This document shows positions 7,285-14,892 of a stretch of 16,668 nucleotides of DNA, piece after piece. The stretch's first letter is position 1. Each line of letters begins with the position of its first letter. A model generated the notes under the pieces. That model worked only from the letters and a program-made list of their open reading frames with translations, was not told where the DNA came from and ran no database searches. The position numbers and the translations under genes were made by a program. The DNA lies in assembly GCA_020217265.1 (NCBI GenBank), contig JAIWOS010000020.1, positions 1-16,668 of the forward strand, in the 5' to 3' direction. This DNA comes from Thiobacillus sp. (GTDB lineage Bacteria > Pseudomonadota > Gammaproteobacteria > Burkholderiales > Thiobacillaceae).

Positions 7285-8043
7285 TCAGGCTATCGCATGA
7301 TTCATGTGTTTCCTGCGCCAATGCACTTTGTATGCAACAAGGCCCAGGCCAACCGCAAGCATTGCCCACTCGCCAGGCTCAGGCACGGTGCCAACCTGGT
7401 CCGGCCTTGGGATCCCTCGGGATAGCTGGACCGCTGACAATGTAGCCACCCCGCTGAACACGGGCGTAAAGCCATCAAAAGGCGATCCAGGCGCAACGAT
7501 TGCGCCTCCCGGCCGGCCATCTCCATCCGTATCCAAAGTCGTGACGTTGAATTGGAACCCCATTGGCAGCGCACTGAGTTGTCCTGAGAAAATCCCCCCG
7601 GGGCTCAAGGCAAAACTCGTTTCCACTGGAACCGATGCTCCATTGATCACAAAGTTGATACTGGCATCGGCGCACATCAACTCGGTTGTGGGGCCATTGC
7701 AGGGGCCCCCATTCACACCTAGCAAGCCCAACGGGTTCAAATACGCGGAGAGTGGCCCCGATGCCTGGAAGGGTAGCGGTCCAAAAAATCCAGACATCGA
7801 AGCTTGTCCGCCAAAAGTTAATGCATCGAGCTTGATCGTTCCCCCAATTGCCGCCGGAGATCCCAGCGCGGTTTCGCCAAAGAACAACTGGTAATCGCCA
7901 TCAAAGTCAAAAGTTAGAATAGGGTGCGTGTTGTTCAAGAGAGTCGTCACGGACCCCAACAAACCAGCTTGCGCCGCGCTGGAAATTGCCATGCTCCCGG
8001 CCAACAGCATGGCATAGGTGAGTTTTTTATTCCCGTTACCCAT
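7285..8043 (-). CDS. PEP-CTERM secreted/surface protein
   Basis: This 252-residue exported protein carries a C-terminal exosortase sorting signal. It starts at ATG 8043 with GAGGAGA upstream. A signal peptide covers residues 1-26 (hydrophobic stretch YAMLLAGSMAISSAAQA, likely cut before Gly27). The C terminus has the full tripartite signal: VPEPGEW at 220-226, a hydrophobic helix (AMLAVGLGLVAY) and a basic cluster (WRRK). In known systems an exosortase removes this signal and the protein is released or anchored with exopolysaccharide. The middle is rich in Gly, Ser, Leu and Phe. It holds a DTDGDG stretch that could bind calcium and two cysteines 11 residues apart that could pair. I do not recognise a named domain. 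It stands alone; no exosortase or EPS gene is in the window. The tail beyond the Arg cluster (HMNHAIA) is a little longer than usual. Confidence 0.88.
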   Translation of the reverse strand: MGNGNKKLTYAMLLAGSMAISSAAQAGLLGSVTTLLNNTHPILTFDFDGDYQLFFGETALGSPAAIGGTIKLDALTFGGQASMSGFFGPLPFQASGPLSAYLNPLGLLGVNGGPCNGPTTELMCADASINFVINGASVPVETSFALSPGGIFSGQLSALPMGFQFNVTTLDTDGDGRPGGAIVAPGSPFDGFTPVFSGVATLSAVQLSRGIPRPDQVGTVPEPGEWAMLAVGLGLVAYKVHWRRKHMNHAIA

Positions 8044-8168
8044 CGTTGTCTCCTCAAATTGTCGATTAATCGAGAGCCAGGCCCAAATCCCGCATTACCC
8101 AGAGATACGATCTGGACACTGCCCCAACTTGGGTACGCGGGCTTCGATGGATTGGATGCACTGCACTT

Positions 8169-8187
8169 AAAAAAGTCCTCCGGGGAC
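8169..8187 (-). terminator. Possible weak terminator after the P-type ATPase gene
   Basis: On the minus strand GTCC (8187-8184) can pair with GGAC (8178-8175) around a five-base loop, followed by a run of six T (8174-8169). The stem is only four base pairs, so this is tentative. It lies about 65 bases after the ATPase stop codon. Confidence 0.35.
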
Positions 8188-8251
8188 AGCAACGGTTTCA
8201 GTACAGCGGCTTTGAACGGCTTGTCATGCCGGGCAAATCAGACAAATCGGA

Positions 8252-10987
8252 TCATGGGGTTGAATCGGTACCCAAAGCGCTGTTCGCCGTTTTGTCAAAG
8301 CACATCCGGTGCCGCAGCCAGGCCTTGCGCGCCTCCTCCAGCGTTCCCATCAGCACTGCCAGCGCCAGTGCCAGCAGCCAGACCTCCATCCCGATCGGCG
8401 CGGTGCCGAACAGCCAGTTTCCGGCGGGTGTGTAGGCGATGAACAGCAACAGTCCGATCTCGCTCGCGATACCGAGCAGGAGGAGGGGGTTGTCGAACCG
8501 ACCGAATGCAAACAGGGAACGCCGCGGGTGGCGGCACAGCAGGACGTTCATCACCTGCATGATCACGATGGTGGCGAAGCAAGCGGTGGTGGCTTCGCGG
8601 TAGAGCGGCGCGCCGGACGCCAGGTGGGCGCCGGTCTGCCAACCGGCAGTTTCCAGCACAAAGAAATACACGGCCATGGCGGCGGCGGCTTCGAGCACAC
8701 CAAGAAACAAATAGGCGCGGGCGACCAGCGCCCATGACAGCAACCGCTCGCTGCGTGCGCGCGGCGGCCGGCGCATGACATCGGGATCGGGCTTTTCGGC
8801 GCCGAGCGCAAGCGCCGGCAGCATGTCAGTGCCGAGGTCGACGGCAAGAATCTGGATGATGGTCAGCGGCAGCGGAATGCGCAGCAGCACGAAGGCGAGG
8901 TAGGGCACCAGTTCGGGGATGTTGGACGACAGGATGTAGGTGAGGAACTTGCGCAGGTTGTCGTACACGGCGCGGCCTTCCTCGATGGCGGCGACGATGC
9001 TGGCGAAGTTGTCGTCGAGCAGGATCATGTCTGCCGCTGCCTTGGCCACGTCGGTTCCGGCCACGCCCATGGCGATGCCAATGTCGGCGGTCTTCAGGGC
9101 GGGCGCGTCGTTGACGCCGTCGCCTGTGACGGCAACGATCTCGCCTTTTTTCTGGAGCGCATCCACCAGTTGCATTTTCTGCTCTGCCGCGACGCGGGCG
9201 AAGAGGATTTCCGGCGCATCCAGCGCCAGCTGCAGCTGCGACGGCGACAGGCGGCGCAGGTCGTCACCGGTGATGACGGCCGGCTGTCCGCCTTGCGCCA
9301 GGCCGATCTCGCGGGCAATGGCCAGCGCCGTATGCGGATGATCACCCGTCACCATGATGACGCGGATGCCCGCCCCGGCGCAGCGAACGATGGCCTGCGG
9401 CACCTCTGGCCGCGGCGGATCTTCCAGCCCGACCAGCCCGGTGAGGATGAGGCCGCGTTCCACCGGCGGCCGCCCGTGCTCTGCCGGGCCATGGGCGAAG
9501 GCCAGCACGCGCAGGCCCGCCTCGGCCATTGCGTCCTGCGCCGCGAGCAACCGGTTTTTCGTGTCTGCATCGAGCGGCGCGATTGTGGCATCGAGCTGCA
9601 CGAAATCGCAGGTCGCGAGCACTGTCTCGAGCGCGCCCTTGCAATAGAGCGTGGCGCCCTGCGGGGTGTCGACACGCACCGACATGCGCTTGCGGTCGGT
9701 GTCGAACGGGATTTCGCCGGTGCGCGTATGGCCGTCTAGCGGCCCCGCAATCTGCCTCCCCATGTCGGCCAATGCCACTTCCATCGGGTCGCCCTGCCAG
9801 GCAGGCGTGCCGTGGTCGTCCATCATTTTGAGGTTGTGGCAGAGCGCGGCATTGATGAATAGCGCTCGGTGCGCCGTCGCCAGGCGCGGCTGCGCCAGCA
9901 ATTCTTCGGCGGCGACAAACCGGCCGCCCAGCCACAGGCGGCGCACCGACATGCGGTTCTGCGTCAGCGTGCCGGTCTTGTCCGACAGGATCACGGTCGT
10001 CGAGCCCAGCGCCTCCACAGCCGGCAGGTGCCGCACCAGCGCTTGACGCCTGGCCATGCGCTGCGTCGCCATGGCCAGCGACAGGGTCACCGTCGGCAGC
10101 AGGCCTTCCGGCACGTTGGCGACGATGATGCCAATGGCGAACAGCAGGTTCTCCCAGAACGGCAGGCCGATTGCCTGGCCGATCAGGTAGAACACGCCGC
10201 CGATGCCGCTGGCGAGAAAAGCCACCATGCGGGACAACCGCCGGATCTCGCGTTGCAGCGGCGAGTGGGCGGCGCCTGCGGTTTGGGTCAGGTGCGCAAT
10301 CCTGCCAAACTCGGTGTGCATGCCGGTGGCGACCACGACGGCGCGCGCGTGCCCCGATACCACCGCAGTGCCGGCCAGCGCCAGGTTTTTCGCGAGCAAG
10401 GGCGACACCTCGGGATGGGGATCGGCATCGCGCGCCCGCGGCAGGGATTCCCCCGTGAGCGTCGCCGTGTTGATCCGCAGTCCCACGGCCTCGATCAGCC
10501 GGCAGTCGGCGGGGACGAAATCGCCTTCTTCCAGCAAGACGACATCGCCGGGCACGAGATCGCTCGCCAGACACTGTTCGATCTTGCCATTGCGCACCAC
10601 CATCACCTGCTGCGGCAGCAAACGGCGCAATGCCGCAATGGCGCGTTCGGCCTTGTATTCCTGCCAGAAGGAAAAGACGCCGTTGACGAGAATGACGCCG
10701 ACGATGGCGATGCCCAGCCGCGCCATGCCCTGGCCGGGATCGAAATGCTCGGCGAGAAACGCCAGCGCCGCGCCCAGCCACAGGATGATGGCGAAGAAGT
10801 GGGTGAACTCGCGGGCAAGGCGCAGCAGCAGATGCGGTCGCGGCACCTCCTCGACGAGGTTGGGTCCGAATTCTCTGAGCCGGCGCTGCGCCTCGGCCGC
10901 AGTCAGGCCCGCCGCCGAGGAGTGCAGGCTGTCGAGGGACTGTTCTGCGCTGAGGCTCTGAATAGGCAAGATTGCGGGACACGGCAC
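8252..10987 (-). CDS. P-type cation-transporting ATPase (Na+/K+-type, IIC-like)
   Basis: This inner-membrane pump of 911 residues moves cations using a phosphoenzyme cycle. The N-terminal cation-ATPase domain is at about 10-75. The actuator motif TGES is at 178-181, the M4 ion-site phrase NVPEGLLPTV at 291-300, and phosphorylated Asp336 lies in DKTGTLTQN. The KGALE nucleotide-binding phrase, MVTGDHPHTA and TGDGVNDAPALKTADIG follow. The M5-M6 region has SNIPELVPYLAF and DLGTDMLPALAL. These membrane phrases match eukaryotic Na+/K+- and H+/K+-ATPases (NVPEG, SNIPE, DLGTD) better than SERCA-type or heavy-metal pumps, so Na+ or K+ is more likely than Ca2+. That is inference, and annotation pipelines often call such proteins Ca2+ or Mg2+ ATPases. 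The start is GTG 10987, as no in-frame ATG lies near. It is divergent from the MFS gene, 108 bases away. Confidence 0.93.
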   Translation of the reverse strand: MPCPAILPIQSLSAEQSLDSLHSSAAGLTAAEAQRRLREFGPNLVEEVPRPHLLLRLAREFTHFFAIILWLGAALAFLAEHFDPGQGMARLGIAIVGVILVNGVFSFWQEYKAERAIAALRRLLPQQVMVVRNGKIEQCLASDLVPGDVVLLEEGDFVPADCRLIEAVGLRINTATLTGESLPRARDADPHPEVSPLLAKNLALAGTAVVSGHARAVVVATGMHTEFGRIAHLTQTAGAAHSPLQREIRRLSRMVAFLASGIGGVFYLIGQAIGLPFWENLLFAIGIIVANVPEGLLPTVTLSLAMATQRMARRQALVRHLPAVEALGSTTVILSDKTGTLTQNRMSVRRLWLGGRFVAAEELLAQPRLATAHRALFINAALCHNLKMMDDHGTPAWQGDPMEVALADMGRQIAGPLDGHTRTGEIPFDTDRKRMSVRVDTPQGATLYCKGALETVLATCDFVQLDATIAPLDADTKNRLLAAQDAMAEAGLRVLAFAHGPAEHGRPPVERGLILTGLVGLEDPPRPEVPQAIVRCAGAGIRVIMVTGDHPHTALAIAREIGLAQGGQPAVITGDDLRRLSPSQLQLALDAPEILFARVAAEQKMQLVDALQKKGEIVAVTGDGVNDAPALKTADIGIAMGVAGTDVAKAAADMILLDDNFASIVAAIEEGRAVYDNLRKFLTYILSSNIPELVPYLAFVLLRIPLPLTIIQILAVDLGTDMLPALALGAEKPDPDVMRRPPRARSERLLSWALVARAYLFLGVLEAAAAMAVYFFVLETAGWQTGAHLASGAPLYREATTACFATIVIMQVMNVLLCRHPRRSLFAFGRFDNPLLLLGIASEIGLLLFIAYTPAGNWLFGTAPIGMEVWLLALALAVLMGTLEEARKAWLRHRMCFDKTANSALGTDSTP

Positions 10988-11095
10988 TGGACCTGTTCAG
11001 CATAGCCCAGCGCCGCGATGGCCGCCTGTCGTCCGCGGCAACGGTACTATGTTGACCCGCTGTTTCCAGTCGAGCTCTGCCTCGCCACCCGCTCG

Positions 11096-12508
11096 ATGAC
11101 GCTCTCCCCGGTTAAAACCACCCTGCCCTGGATCGTGGCGGTGGCGCTGTTCATGGAGCAGCTCGACACCACCATCGTGAACACCGCCGTGCCGGCGATG
11201 GCGGCGAGTCTCGGCGTGACGCCGCTGAGCCTGAAGGCGGTGGTGACGAGCTATATCCTGAGCCTCGCGGTGGGGATACCGGTGAGCGGCTGGATGGCGG
11301 ACCGCTTCGGCACGCGGCGGGTGTTCTTCACCGCGGTGGCGGTGTTCACCGGCGCTTCGATCCTGTGCGGGCTGGCGCAGAACCTGCCGATGCTGGTGGC
11401 GGGGCGCATACTGCAGGGGGCGGGCGCGGCGATGATGATGCCGGTGGGGCGGCTGGCGATCATCCGCACCTTTCCCAAGGGCGAGCTGTTGCGGGCGATG
11501 AATTTCGTGATCGTGCCGGCGCTGATCGGCCCCCTGATCGGGCCGACGCTGGGCGGGCTGATCGTGCACTGGGCGTCGTGGCGGCTGATCTTTTTCGTCA
11601 ACGTGCCGGTGGGGCTGGCGGCGCTGTGGCTGGCGCACCGCCACATGCCGGACTATCACGGCGAATCGCCGCGCCCGCTCGACGTGGTCGGGCTGGCGCT
11701 GTTCGGCGGCGGCGCGGCGCTGTTGTCGTGGCTGCTGGAAATCTTTGGCGAGCACGAGCTGGATGCGACCTCGGGCGTGTTGCTGCTGACGCTGAGCCTG
11801 GCCTTGCTGGCGGCGTATGGCTGGCACGCGCGCGAGGCCGCGCATCCGCTGTTGCGGCTGACGCTGTTCCGCGTGCGCACGTTTCGCGTGTCGGTGGCGG
11901 GCGGCTTCGCCACGCGCCTGGGGGTGGGTGGCATGCCGTTTCTGCTGCCGCTCTTCTACCAGGTGGGGCTCGGCATGCCGGCGTGGCAATCGGGTCTTTT
12001 GATGATGCCGGTGGCGGCGGCGGCGATGGCGATGAAGTTCATCGCGCCGCGCCTGCTGGCGCGCTTCGGCTACCGGCGGATTCTGACAGTGAACACGGTG
12101 ATGATCGGCGTGGTGATCTGCGGCTTCGCGACGGTGGGCCCGGACACGCCGCTGGCCGCGATCGTGCTGCTGGCGCTGGCGCTGGGCTTCTTCAACTCAT
12201 TGCAGTACACCAGCATGAACTCGATGGCGTATGCGGACATCGGGGCGGCCGACTCGAGCATGGCGAGCACGATCGCCAGTTCGATGCAGCAGATGTCGAT
12301 GAGCTTCGGGCTGGCCTGCGGCTCGCTGATCGCGGCGTGGTACCTGGGCGGCCTGCCGCAGACCGATCAGGCCGCGGTCGCATCCGCCCTGCATCACGCG
12401 TTTCTGACGGTGGGCGGGTTCACCGCCCTGTCCTCGCTGTCGTTCTGGAGCTTGCGCCAGCGCGATGGCGAAAGCGTCAGTCGCGGAACACGGGGGCTGA
12501 CGGAATAG
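11096..12508 (+). CDS. MFS drug-efflux transporter, DHA2 (14-helix) family
   Basis: This inner-membrane proton-driven exporter has 470 residues with start ATG 11096. The same frame is open from 11018, but the extra 26 residues are polar and unlike the family. The opening LPWIVAVALFMEQLDTTIVN is the hallmark first helix of DHA2-family pumps such as MdtD/EmrB (D-x-T-I-V-N). Motif A appears as GWMADRFGTRR and the antiporter motif C as ALIGPLIGPTLGG. About 14 hydrophobic helices can be traced. Charged residues in helix 1 (Glu and Asp of MEQLD) fit a proton-coupled antiporter. Likely substrates are small toxic organic compounds, but none can be named from sequence. No partner membrane fusion protein is adjacent, so it resembles the single-component MdtD type. 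No clear Shine-Dalgarno is seen. Confidence 0.92.
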   Translation: MTLSPVKTTLPWIVAVALFMEQLDTTIVNTAVPAMAASLGVTPLSLKAVVTSYILSLAVGIPVSGWMADRFGTRRVFFTAVAVFTGASILCGLAQNLPMLVAGRILQGAGAAMMMPVGRLAIIRTFPKGELLRAMNFVIVPALIGPLIGPTLGGLIVHWASWRLIFFVNVPVGLAALWLAHRHMPDYHGESPRPLDVVGLALFGGGAALLSWLLEIFGEHELDATSGVLLLTLSLALLAAYGWHAREAAHPLLRLTLFRVRTFRVSVAGGFATRLGVGGMPFLLPLFYQVGLGMPAWQSGLLMMPVAAAAMAMKFIAPRLLARFGYRRILTVNTVMIGVVICGFATVGPDTPLAAIVLLALALGFFNSLQYTSMNSMAYADIGAADSSMASTIASSMQQMSMSFGLACGSLIAAWYLGGLPQTDQAAVASALHHAFLTVGGFTALSSLSFWSLRQRDGESVSRGTRGLTE

Positions 12509-12544
12509 GTCGGCCAGCGGAGGGGTTCGGGCGCCCGCTGGCAT

Positions 12545-12571
12545 AAAAAAACCGGGCCACAGGTGCCCGGT
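12545..12571 (-). terminator. Intrinsic terminator of the small secreted-protein gene
   Basis: On the minus strand ACCGGGC (12571-12565) pairs with GCCCGGT (12557-12551) around a 7-base loop and is followed by T6 (12550-12545). It sits 27 bases past the stop of the gene at 12598-12891. On the plus strand there is no U-tract, so it mainly serves the minus-strand gene and only incidentally blocks read-through from the MFS gene. Confidence 0.8.
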
Positions 12572-12597
12572 CCGCACAGCCGCCGGACGGGCGGGAT

Positions 12598-12891
12598 TCA
12601 GCGCCGGCTGCCGCCGATCGCGGCGCCACCGGTCGCGGCGCGGTCGGACATGCCGCGCACGGTGGTCGTCGTGTCCTGGTAGCGGTTGACGCTGTCCGCG
12701 CCTGCGCCCTGGCGGACGAAGTCGCGGAATTGCGTGGTGCTGAGGTTGTCCTCGATGCGCGTGTTGTGAATGTCGTTGGGCATGTTGGCCCAGCCGGCGC
12801 CGTGGATGCTGTTGTGGTCGGCCATGGCAGCGACCGGGGAGAGGGCCGCCAGGGCAGCGCCAAGAACGAAGGTACGGGTAACAGCTTTCAT
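12598..12891 (-). CDS. Small secreted protein of unknown function
   Basis: This 97-residue protein has a clear Sec signal peptide: MKAVTR, then the hydrophobic stretch TFVLGAALAALSPVAAMA, with likely cleavage before Asp25. The mature part of about 73 residues is hydrophilic and Asn/Asp/Arg/Thr-rich, with phrases such as HNSIHGAGWANMPNDIHN and TTQFRDFVRQG. It has no Cys and no transmembrane helix, and ends in a Gly-rich, Arg-ended tail (GGAAIGGSRR). It starts at ATG 12891 with AGGAG upstream and ends just before a strong terminator, so it is a single-gene transcription unit. I do not recognise the family. A periplasmic location is well supported; the function is unknown. Confidence 0.78.
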   Translation of the reverse strand: MKAVTRTFVLGAALAALSPVAAMADHNSIHGAGWANMPNDIHNTRIEDNLSTTQFRDFVRQGAGADSVNRYQDTTTTVRGMSDRAATGGAAIGGSRR

Positions 12892-13337
12892 GAAAGGCTC
12901 CTAATTCAGGTTGACAAGCCTGCGCACGAACTTTCGCACGCAGTCCGGCCATGGTGCGGGCGTGCTGTGAGCCTTGTTTTTCCAAGCTGTTTCAGGTTGT
13001 TTGAAAATCGTTACGCCGCGTTCCCGGGCACGCGGCGGCAAGGTTTGCCTTACGCTGCCATGGCCCGGCAGCGTGCCCCTGTCGTCGTGCGGCGACAGCC
13101 TTTCCGGCTGCTATCTCGCTGATTTACTGAATGATTGCCCGGGCCTGGCGGTTGCGCTGTTGCCCCGGGGCGACATCCGGGCGGAAGTTTGCCCGCGGCA
13201 TGGGCCTGCATATTCTTCCATTGCATTGATTCATATCGGCTTTCATGGACTGGCCCGCGGCTTGCTGAGGATGGGCTGCCGCGTTCCGGCCCCCCCGCCC
13301 GGAGCGTTTTGCAACCCGTATCCGAAAGAGACCCGCC
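12892..13337. other. Gene-free divergent region with a G+C-rich hairpin
   Basis: This 446-base region separates two divergent genes and should hold both promoters. No convincing ORF is seen; the open frames lack ribosome binding sites and family resemblance. An 8-bp perfect stem (CGCCGCGT at 13014-13021 with ACGCGGCG at 13030-13037, loop TCCCGGGC) is present. I cannot assign promoters with confidence. Confidence 0.4.
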
Positions 13338-13913
13338 ATGCTCAAGACCCTGATGCACCCCGGCCCCAACGGCCACCCCCGCAGCGACACGTCCCGTCCC
13401 GCGGCGTCGGCGCCCGGCCGCACCCACGACGCCGACAAATCCTTCGAAACCGGCCGCGATGCGGCCAGCCGTTCAAACCCGAAGGACGAGGGCAGCAAGC
13501 TCATCGTCGGCCCGAACATCAAGCTCAAGGGCTCGGAAATCACCGACTGCGAAATTCTGGTGGTGGAAGGCCGGGTAGAGGCCTCGATGAACAGCCGCGA
13601 CATCCGCATCGCCGAAGGCGGCGTGTTTTCCGGCCGCGCGGAAATCGACGTGGCCGAGGTGCGCGGAACCTTCGAGGGCGATCTGGTCGCCCGCAAGCGG
13701 CTGGTGGTGTATGCCACCGGCCGGGTCAACGGCACCATCCGCTATGGCGCGATGATGGTCGAGCAAGGCGGCGTGATTTCCGGCAACGTGGCGCTGCATT
13801 CCGCCCATGCCCCGGAGAAGGTCGCTGCTGCCAGCGGGCCTGCCGACGACGCGGGCGCCTCCAATCTGGAAATCCTGCCTGCCGCGCGCAGCCTCGGCAG
13901 CCGCGCATCATGA
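13338..13913 (+). CDS. Bactofilin-family cytoskeletal protein
   Basis: Bactofilins polymerise without nucleotides into filaments at the inner membrane and organise cell-wall enzymes, polysaccharide synthesis or chromosome partners. This 191-residue protein starts at ATG 13338 with AAAGAGA upstream. A disordered, Pro/Ser/Arg-rich N tail of about 50 residues precedes the DUF583 beta-helix at about 52-150. The beta-helix shows the repeated short-strand pattern with Gly turns: KLIVGPNIKLKGSEITDCE, LVVEGRVEASM, RGTFEGDLVARKRLVVYATG, RVNGTIRYGAMMVEQGGVIS. A short tail follows. The first ~20 residues carry no obvious membrane helix. Its stop overlaps the start of a small downstream ORF by four bases. 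No M23 peptidase, a common bactofilin partner, is adjacent. Confidence 0.92.
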   Translation: MLKTLMHPGPNGHPRSDTSRPAASAPGRTHDADKSFETGRDAASRSNPKDEGSKLIVGPNIKLKGSEITDCEILVVEGRVEASMNSRDIRIAEGGVFSGRAEIDVAEVRGTFEGDLVARKRLVVYATGRVNGTIRYGAMMVEQGGVISGNVALHSAHAPEKVAAASGPADDAGASNLEILPAARSLGSRAS

Positions 13914-14104
13914 ACGCGCGGCAGAAAAGCGGCGGCTGTCACCATGCGGCGACGCCGGCCGTGCGCAGCCGCGCACGGGACCGCAATTTCCTGCGCTTCG
14001 GCGCGCGGCGCGTGCAGGCCCGGCTGCACGCGGTGCAGGCCAATGACCACGTCGAAGGCTTCGAGGGCTACCTGCCCGGCTGGCTGCGCGAGGTGCGCCG
14101 CTAG
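13910..14104 (+). CDS. Small basic protein, translationally coupled to the bactofilin
   Basis: This 64-codon ORF starts at ATG 13910, overlapping the bactofilin TGA as ATGA, and ends at TAG 14104. The product is very basic in its first two thirds (RSRARDRNFLRFGARR, then VQARLHAV). It closes with a more acidic and aromatic part (HVEGFEGYLPGWLREVRR). There are Cys and His residues near the N terminus (GGCHHAA) but no clear metal motif. No signal peptide or membrane helix is seen. The exact ATGA overlap and an open frame that ends one base before the next gene's stop support reality. I do not recognise the family. The coupling suggests a partner of the bactofilin, which is inference. In G+C-rich DNA, long open frames arise by chance, so doubt remains. 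Confidence 0.55.
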   Translation: MNARQKSGGCHHAATPAVRSRARDRNFLRFGARRVQARLHAVQANDHVEGFEGYLPGWLREVRR

Positions 14105-14845
14105 TCAGAGTTTGGCGCTGCGCCCGCCGTCCACCGCCAGAATCTGGCCGGTGACGAAGGGCGCATCCTTGGCGAAGTAGCGCACCGCCAGCGCAATGTC
14201 GTGCGGATCGCCGGCGCGCTTCAGCATGGTGTGCGAGATGATGCGCTGACGCGAAACCTCGTCGAAGTTGGCGTCGTCTTCCGGCCACAGGATCGGCCCC
14301 GGCGCGATGCCGTTGACGCGCACCTCGGGCGCGAGTTCACGCGCGAGCGACTTGGTGAGCCCCACCAGCCCGGCCTTGGCGATGGAATACACGACGTAAT
14401 TCTTCATCGGCCGCTCGGCGTGGATGTCGGTGATGTTGATGATGCAGCCGCGGCGCTTCTTGAGTTCGGGGGCCGCGGCCTGCGACAGGAACAGCGGCGC
14501 CTTGAGGTTGCTGCCCATGAGGTCGACCCAGTCCTTTTCGGCGATGCTGCCGACCGGCGTGGGATAGAAGCTCGACGCGTTGTTGAGCAGCACGTCCAGC
14601 CCGCCGAAGGTGGCGACGGTCTGGTTCACCAGCGCGGGCAGGCCGCCGATGTCGAGCAGGTCGGCCTGGATCAGCGCCACTGAATCGGCGCGCAGCGCGT
14701 TGAGTTCGGCCGACAGCGCGCGCGCGTCGGTTGCCGAGCTGCGGTAGTGGATCATCAGGTTGGCGCCGGCCGCGTGCAGCAGGCGCGCAGACGCCGCACC
14801 CACGCGCCGGGCGCCGCCGGTAATCAGCACGACTTTGCCTTGCAT
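14105..14845 (-). CDS. Pteridine reductase-like short-chain dehydrogenase (FolM/PTR1 type)
   Basis: This NADPH-dependent enzyme would reduce dihydro- or oxidised pterins/folates to the tetrahydro form. It has 246 residues, a normal SDR length. The cofactor loop TGGARRVG at 9-16 has the double Arg typical of pteridine reductases and favours NADPH. NNASSFYPTP at 88-97 is the characteristic active-site stretch. The catalytic trio is Asp140, Tyr153 and Lys157 (TDIHAERPMKNYVVYSIAK). An Asp sits where ordinary SDRs have Ser, spaced 13 residues from Tyr, exactly as in Leishmania PTR1. NGIAPGPILWPE follows. The gene is divergent from the MidA-type methyltransferase with only 47 bases between, and its TGA abuts the TAG of the convergent small ORF. 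A TATAAA at about 14857-14862 on the minus strand may be the -10 box. In vivo substrate is inferred. Confidence 0.9.
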   Translation of the reverse strand: MQGKVVLITGGARRVGAASARLLHAAGANLMIHYRSSATDARALSAELNALRADSVALIQADLLDIGGLPALVNQTVATFGGLDVLLNNASSFYPTPVGSIAEKDWVDLMGSNLKAPLFLSQAAAPELKKRRGCIINITDIHAERPMKNYVVYSIAKAGLVGLTKSLARELAPEVRVNGIAPGPILWPEDDANFDEVSRQRIISHTMLKRAGDPHDIALAVRYFAKDAPFVTGQILAVDGGRSAKL

Positions 14846-14892
14846 CGGAGTTCGCCTTTATAGTCGGTGGATTCCGCATTATCTCCGAAACG

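Noticed and set aside
8044..8251. Sigma-54 (PrsR-type) promoter upstream of the PEP-CTERM gene
   Set aside because: I looked for TGGCAC-N5-TTGCT; the only TTGCT on the coding strand lacks GG at the correct distance.
9342..11003. A 553-codon minus-strand frame and long plus-strand frames inside the P-type ATPase gene
   Set aside because: The ATPase frame carries every family motif in order; the others have shadow-type composition and no motifs.
11365..12546. A 393-codon plus-strand frame inside the MFS gene
   Set aside because: It is a +1 shadow full of Gly/Ala/Arg runs, while the overlapping frame encodes a complete DHA2 transporter.
12974..13909. Upstream part of a 376-codon frame ending at 14104
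   Set aside because: It runs through the gene-free region and then out of frame through the bactofilin. Only the last 64 codons, starting in the bactofilin stop, look like a possible gene.
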